Shown piece by piece: positions 4,792-7,095 of a stretch of 7,095 nt of DNA. Position 1 is the stretch's first letter. The number at the start of each line of letters is the position of its first letter. A program made the position numbers and the translations under genes. The notes below the pieces were generated by a model. It was not told the origin of the DNA, did no database searches, and saw only the letters and a list, made by a program, of their open reading frames with translations. Origin of the DNA: Rhodospirillaceae bacterium UBA4479 (GTDB lineage Bacteria > Pseudomonadota > Alphaproteobacteria > Rhodospirillales > Casp-alpha2); contig DGNZ01000016.1 of the NCBI GenBank assembly GCA_002389175.1, positions 1 through 7,095 on the forward strand, read 5' to 3'.

Positions 4792-4822
4792 AAAAACCCT
4801 CGGGAAACCGGGGGTTTTTCTT
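4792..4822. terminator. Intrinsic terminator after tRNA-Val, likely bidirectional
   Basis: AAAAACCCTCGG (4792-4803), a GAAA tetraloop, then CCGGGGGTTTTT (4808-4819) form a 12-bp stem with one G-U pair, followed by CTT. The stem begins 3 bp after the tRNA CCA. Because the left arm starts with five A residues, the minus strand also has a hairpin ending in T residues. It can therefore stop both the tRNA transcript and the flavoprotein transcript arriving from 4878. Confidence 0.85.
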
Positions 4823-4877
4823 ATTTGAAGTATTCTTCTGCGCCTCATTAACGCCTTTTATTCACAGCGTATTGAAT

Positions 4878-6467
4878 TCAAGGAACCCATTCAGGCTCTG
4901 TTGTCTCAGTATTCTTGGCGGACGATGATGGGGCAATGGAAGTAATCTCATCTGCCACAACATCATGCCCAAGAGCGACTTTGGCGGCATTGCGCCCGGC
5001 AAGTCGACCGAAAGTCGCGCCGGAGACCAGCCCCGTCCCCGCCGGGTAGTTGTCATAAAACAAGCCACCGACCATTTCACCGCAGCAAAATAGACCTTTG
5101 ATCGGTCGCCAATCTGTCGCGACAACTTGAGCCGCCGTGTTGGTTTTTAGCCCACCAAATGTGAACGTGATGCCGCCCGTTGAGCTGTAGGCATAAAATG
5201 GCCCCTTATCGAGTTTCAGGCCCCAGTTGGTTTTTTCCAGGGCGAGCCCGTTTGTGGATAATTGATCCGGTTTGCTCGGATCAAAGCCCTCATCCTCATC
5301 TCTTGCGGCAGCGTTGAATTCATTCAAGGTCTTGAGGGCTTGTTTCTTATCAACGATATCAAGTTTGCTCAGCAGGTCTTCCAGGGAATCTGCCGTAATG
5401 GGGTCACTGGTTTGATAACGTGGTTCTAGTAAGTGGACGACTTTTGAATCGAAAATCTGCCAGACTTTTGCGGCCGTTTGCCCGAGAATTGAGCGCCCAA
5501 ATTTCGCATACGTGAATAGCGCGCCATCTTCGCCTTCATCAACAAAGCGGCGGCCTTCTTTGTTCAGCATGACCCCATAAACATAACTTAGGCGGTTCGA
5601 ACGATCCGTCAGTTCACGTGGTGCAAACTCTCCCCAATCAGCGCTGATGGGGGTGGCGTGACAGCCGCTCCATTGTCCCCAGGGCATGGCACCGATATTC
5701 ATCGCCATCCGTAATCCATCGCCCTGATTGTGCGGGGTGCCGCGTACTTTGGCAGCCCCCACCAGCGGTCCGATATGCTGCGTGCGCATTTGGACATTCG
5801 CCTCAAACCCGCCCGCACCTAATACGACGGCGCTGCCTTTGAGTGTTCTTATGCCATCATCATCGCGATATTTGACGCCGTTTACGTTGCCGTTATCCCC
5901 GACAAGGAGTTCCGTGACCGCTGCCCCATAACGGATATCGATGCCCATTTTTTCGGCGGTGGCGAACCAACTTGTCGATAAGCCGACACCCTCATGGACG
6001 GCGCGCACGACAAGGCCGCGCGCCCAAATCAACATATTGTCTTTGCGCGTAGACGATAGATTTAGCGCGGGTTCCATCTCAATGCCGCCCACAGAATGCA
6101 TCCACTTCACCGTATCTTGAGAGTTCGATACGAGAAGTTGCGACAGTTCCGGGTCCGTCCTGCCACTTGTGACGCGCATTAAATCATTGTGATAATCTTC
6201 TTTTGGATAAGGGGTAACGCCATCATAAAAGTTTTCATATGTGTCTTCTATTCTTGGCAGGAGCTCTTCAAAATCTCTGGGATCATCGAAGGCAAACCGA
6301 AAGACTCCACCACTCCAATGCGTGTTTCCGCCGCGCATTTCATAGGGGGCTTTTTCCAAAACAATGACTTTTGGTGCGCCATTTTCTTTTGCCGATACAG
6401 CTGCAGCTAAGGCTGCATTGCCAGCGCCGACAATGATGACATCATGAAATTCATCTGAATCGCTCAT
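4878..6467 (-). CDS. FAD-dependent dehydrogenase, tricarballylate dehydrogenase (TcuA)-like
   Basis: This 529-residue cytoplasmic flavoprotein belongs to the fumarate reductase/3-ketosteroid dehydrogenase superfamily and looks closest to TcuA, which oxidises tricarballylate to cis-aconitate. The N-terminal FAD-binding fold shows DVIIVGAGNAALAAA (9-23, G14-x-G16), the acidic ribose ligand E38 in VIVLEKAP and RGGNTHWSGGVFRF (45-58), characteristic of the TcuA branch. GRTDPELSQLL lies near residue 111. GAGGFEAN marks the end of the substrate-domain insertion. The C-terminal part has STGGITFTFGGL, GLFCCGEMVGG and NYPAGTGLVSGATFGRLAG, which close the FAD site. No signal peptide or covalent-flavin motif is seen. 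The ATG at 6467 is chosen over 6494 because GGGAGGA lies 10 nt upstream. It is divergent from a MmgE/PrpD gene, fitting organic-acid catabolism. Substrate could also be another 2- or 3-carboxylate; no tcuB or tcuC partner is in view. Confidence 0.8.
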   Translation of the reverse strand: MSDSDEFHDVIIVGAGNAALAAAVSAKENGAPKVIVLEKAPYEMRGGNTHWSGGVFRFAFDDPRDFEELLPRIEDTYENFYDGVTPYPKEDYHNDLMRVTSGRTDPELSQLLVSNSQDTVKWMHSVGGIEMEPALNLSSTRKDNMLIWARGLVVRAVHEGVGLSTSWFATAEKMGIDIRYGAAVTELLVGDNGNVNGVKYRDDDGIRTLKGSAVVLGAGGFEANVQMRTQHIGPLVGAAKVRGTPHNQGDGLRMAMNIGAMPWGQWSGCHATPISADWGEFAPRELTDRSNRLSYVYGVMLNKEGRRFVDEGEDGALFTYAKFGRSILGQTAAKVWQIFDSKVVHLLEPRYQTSDPITADSLEDLLSKLDIVDKKQALKTLNEFNAAARDEDEGFDPSKPDQLSTNGLALEKTNWGLKLDKGPFYAYSSTGGITFTFGGLKTNTAAQVVATDWRPIKGLFCCGEMVGGLFYDNYPAGTGLVSGATFGRLAGRNAAKVALGHDVVADEITSIAPSSSAKNTETTEPEWVP

Positions 6468-6477
6468 TGTTGTTACG

Positions 6478-6484
6478 TCCTCCC
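6478..6484 (-). promoter_or_regulatory. Strong Shine-Dalgarno deciding the flavoprotein start
   Basis: The minus strand reads GGGAGGA, 10 nt before the ATG at 6467. The upstream in-frame ATG at 6494 has no such site and would place this sequence inside the coding region. The spacing is slightly long but no closer start codon exists. Confidence 0.6.
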
Positions 6485-6508
6485 AAAACAGCATTTATGT
6501 TTTGAGCC

Positions 6509-6538
6509 ACTATATTTTGGGTACAGAGGAGAGGGCAA
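6509..6538 (-). promoter_or_regulatory. Candidate flavoprotein promoter
   Basis: On the minus strand TTGCCC (6533-6538) and TATAGT (6509-6514, five of six bases of TATAAT) are separated by 18 bp. Transcription would begin near 6502, leaving a leader of about 35 nt that includes the GGGAGGA ribosome site. An ATTTTGG motif overlaps the -10 and spacer, and another lies just upstream of the -35. Confidence 0.45.
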
Positions 6539-6592
6539 CAATTTTGGATGATGGAATATTGTGCGGTTTTGATTAATCTGAGATTCCAAAAT
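6514..6592. repeat. Repeated ATTTTGG/CCAAAAT motif in the divergent intergenic region
   Basis: ATTTTGG occurs at 6514-6520 and 6541-6547 and its inverse CCAAAAT at 6586-6592; a partial CCAAAA is at 6483-6488. The copies fall on or beside the two predicted promoters, as would sites for one regulator acting on both genes. A GATTAATC palindrome (6571-6578) overlaps the predicted -35 of the plus-strand gene. The motif is short and A/T-rich, so chance cannot be excluded. Confidence 0.35.
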
Positions 6593-6597
6593 AAATT
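6569..6597 (+). promoter_or_regulatory. Candidate MmgE/PrpD gene promoter
   Basis: TTGATT (6569-6574), a 17-bp spacer and TAAATT (6592-6597) each match four of six consensus bases. Transcription would start near 6604, 24 nt before the preferred ATG at 6628. The CCAAAAT copy ends on the first base of the -10. Confidence 0.4.
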
Positions 6598-6627
6598 GAA
6601 ATACTAAAAACAATAATGATGAGAAAA

Positions 6628-7095
6628 ATGAACTTAACCCAGGAATTCATCCAAAAAATTGCGGCCTTATTTCCCGCAAAATCGGGCCAGAGAGAATTAA
6701 GAGTAACCTCTGATCTTCTTTTAGACGGGATATCGGTTGCTGCATTGGGCTCAACAGAGCCCGGTCCCCAAATTTTATCATCGATGGCACATGATGCGGA
6801 TCAAAGCACGGGTGCGACGATCATCAAGGGCGATCGACGCGTTACGGTTGAAAGTGCTGCGTTGGTCAATGGGGCGGCTATGCACGTGCTTGATTACGAG
6901 CCGATGTGGAACCCTGCCAATCACTCGTTGTCTACTACGTTGCCCGCACTGCTCGCCTTATCAGAGGTGCTTTTGCGGAGCGAAAAAGCAGCGTTTCAGA
7001 GCACTATCAATGGCGAAAGAATTCTGAGAGCCCTCGCGATGGGGATTGAGGTTCAGGAACGATTGCGCACGGCCTCCGGGCAGTTTGAGCCTGGC
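6628..7095 (+). CDS. MmgE/PrpD family protein, N-terminal part (3' end outside window)
   Basis: An open frame of 156 codons runs without a stop to the window end. It is the all-helical N-terminal domain of the MmgE/PrpD family, whose members include 2-methylcitrate dehydratase, cis-aconitate decarboxylase and iminodisuccinate epimerase. Typical features are the helix LLLDGISVAALGS (30-42), the block ESAALVNGAAMHVLDY (75-90, family form A-x-VNG-x-x-x-H-x-LD-[YF]), an HS at 99-100 where relatives have HPS, TLPALLALSEV (104-114) and ILRALAMGIEVQERL (132-146). The stretch DYEPMWNPANHS marks a branch distinct from classical PrpD, which has D-D-T-H here. In-frame ATGs at 6616 and 6619 are possible starts; 6628 is preferred because a weak GAG precedes it at usable distance. 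Divergent from the TcuA-like gene, so a joint pathway is likely. The reaction type cannot be fixed from this half. Confidence 0.8.
   Translation, partial: MNLTQEFIQKIAALFPAKSGQRELRVTSDLLLDGISVAALGSTEPGPQILSSMAHDADQSTGATIIKGDRRVTVESAALVNGAAMHVLDYEPMWNPANHSLSTTLPALLALSEVLLRSEKAAFQSTINGERILRALAMGIEVQERLRTASGQFEPG

Noticed and set aside
4790..4877. Possible attachment site or integration scar at the tRNA 3' end
   Set aside because: No repeat of the tRNA 3' end is visible and no integrase or mobile gene is present.

Overview
The window reads as a piece of an alphaproteobacterial chromosome of moderate GC. The evidence is an EipA/DUF1134 envelope protein, which is essentially confined to alphaproteobacteria, a small RNA of the alphaproteobacterial suhB/mmgR (alpha-r8) type, and an acyl-CoA dehydrogenase C-terminus of a form common there. 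A free-living heterotroph, perhaps near the Rhodospirillales, would fit, but the genus cannot be read from the sequence. There are no transposases, integrases, phage genes or CRISPR arrays.

Layout. Positions 3-170 (+) are the last 55 codons of an acyl-CoA dehydrogenase. It converges with eipA (175-735, -) across a gap of only 4 bp. Further right on the minus strand lie a YczE-type membrane protein (880-1542) and an exported lytic transglycosylase with a basic, helical C-terminal tail (1633-2637, GTG start). The gene-free stretch 2638-3057 holds a plus-strand small RNA candidate (about 2902-3005): a 10-bp 5' hairpin, a pyrimidine-rich UUUCCUCCC segment and a strong intrinsic terminator. Next, on the minus strand, comes an apparent operon: a 68-codon unrecognised ORF (4491-4697), then an N-formylglutamate amidohydrolase-family gene (3599-4507, start overlapping the small ORF), then a GNAT acetyltransferase of the phosphinothricin/methionine-sulfoximine type (3058-3591). 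A tRNA-Val(GAC) gene (4715-4789, +) follows, with a terminator that can also serve the flavoprotein gene converging on it (4878-6467, -). That flavoprotein resembles the FAD-dependent tricarballylate dehydrogenase TcuA. It is divergent from a MmgE/PrpD-family gene (6628 onward, +) cut by the window end. The roughly 160 bp between them carries two plausible facing promoters and a repeated ATTTTGG/CCAAAAT motif.

How the parts may work together. EipA and the lytic transglycosylase both act in the cell envelope. The amidohydrolase and GNAT genes, 7 bp apart, may act on acylated or amino-acid-like substrates. The TcuA-like and MmgE/PrpD pair suggests catabolism of a tricarboxylate or related organic acid (for example tricarballylate to cis-aconitate, followed by a dehydratase, isomerase or decarboxylase step), probably under one shared regulator not encoded here. 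The most interesting items are the small RNA, the unrecognised 68-codon gene, and three sets of short symmetric repeats placed where operators would be expected. I see no clear sign of a wholly new multi-gene system.
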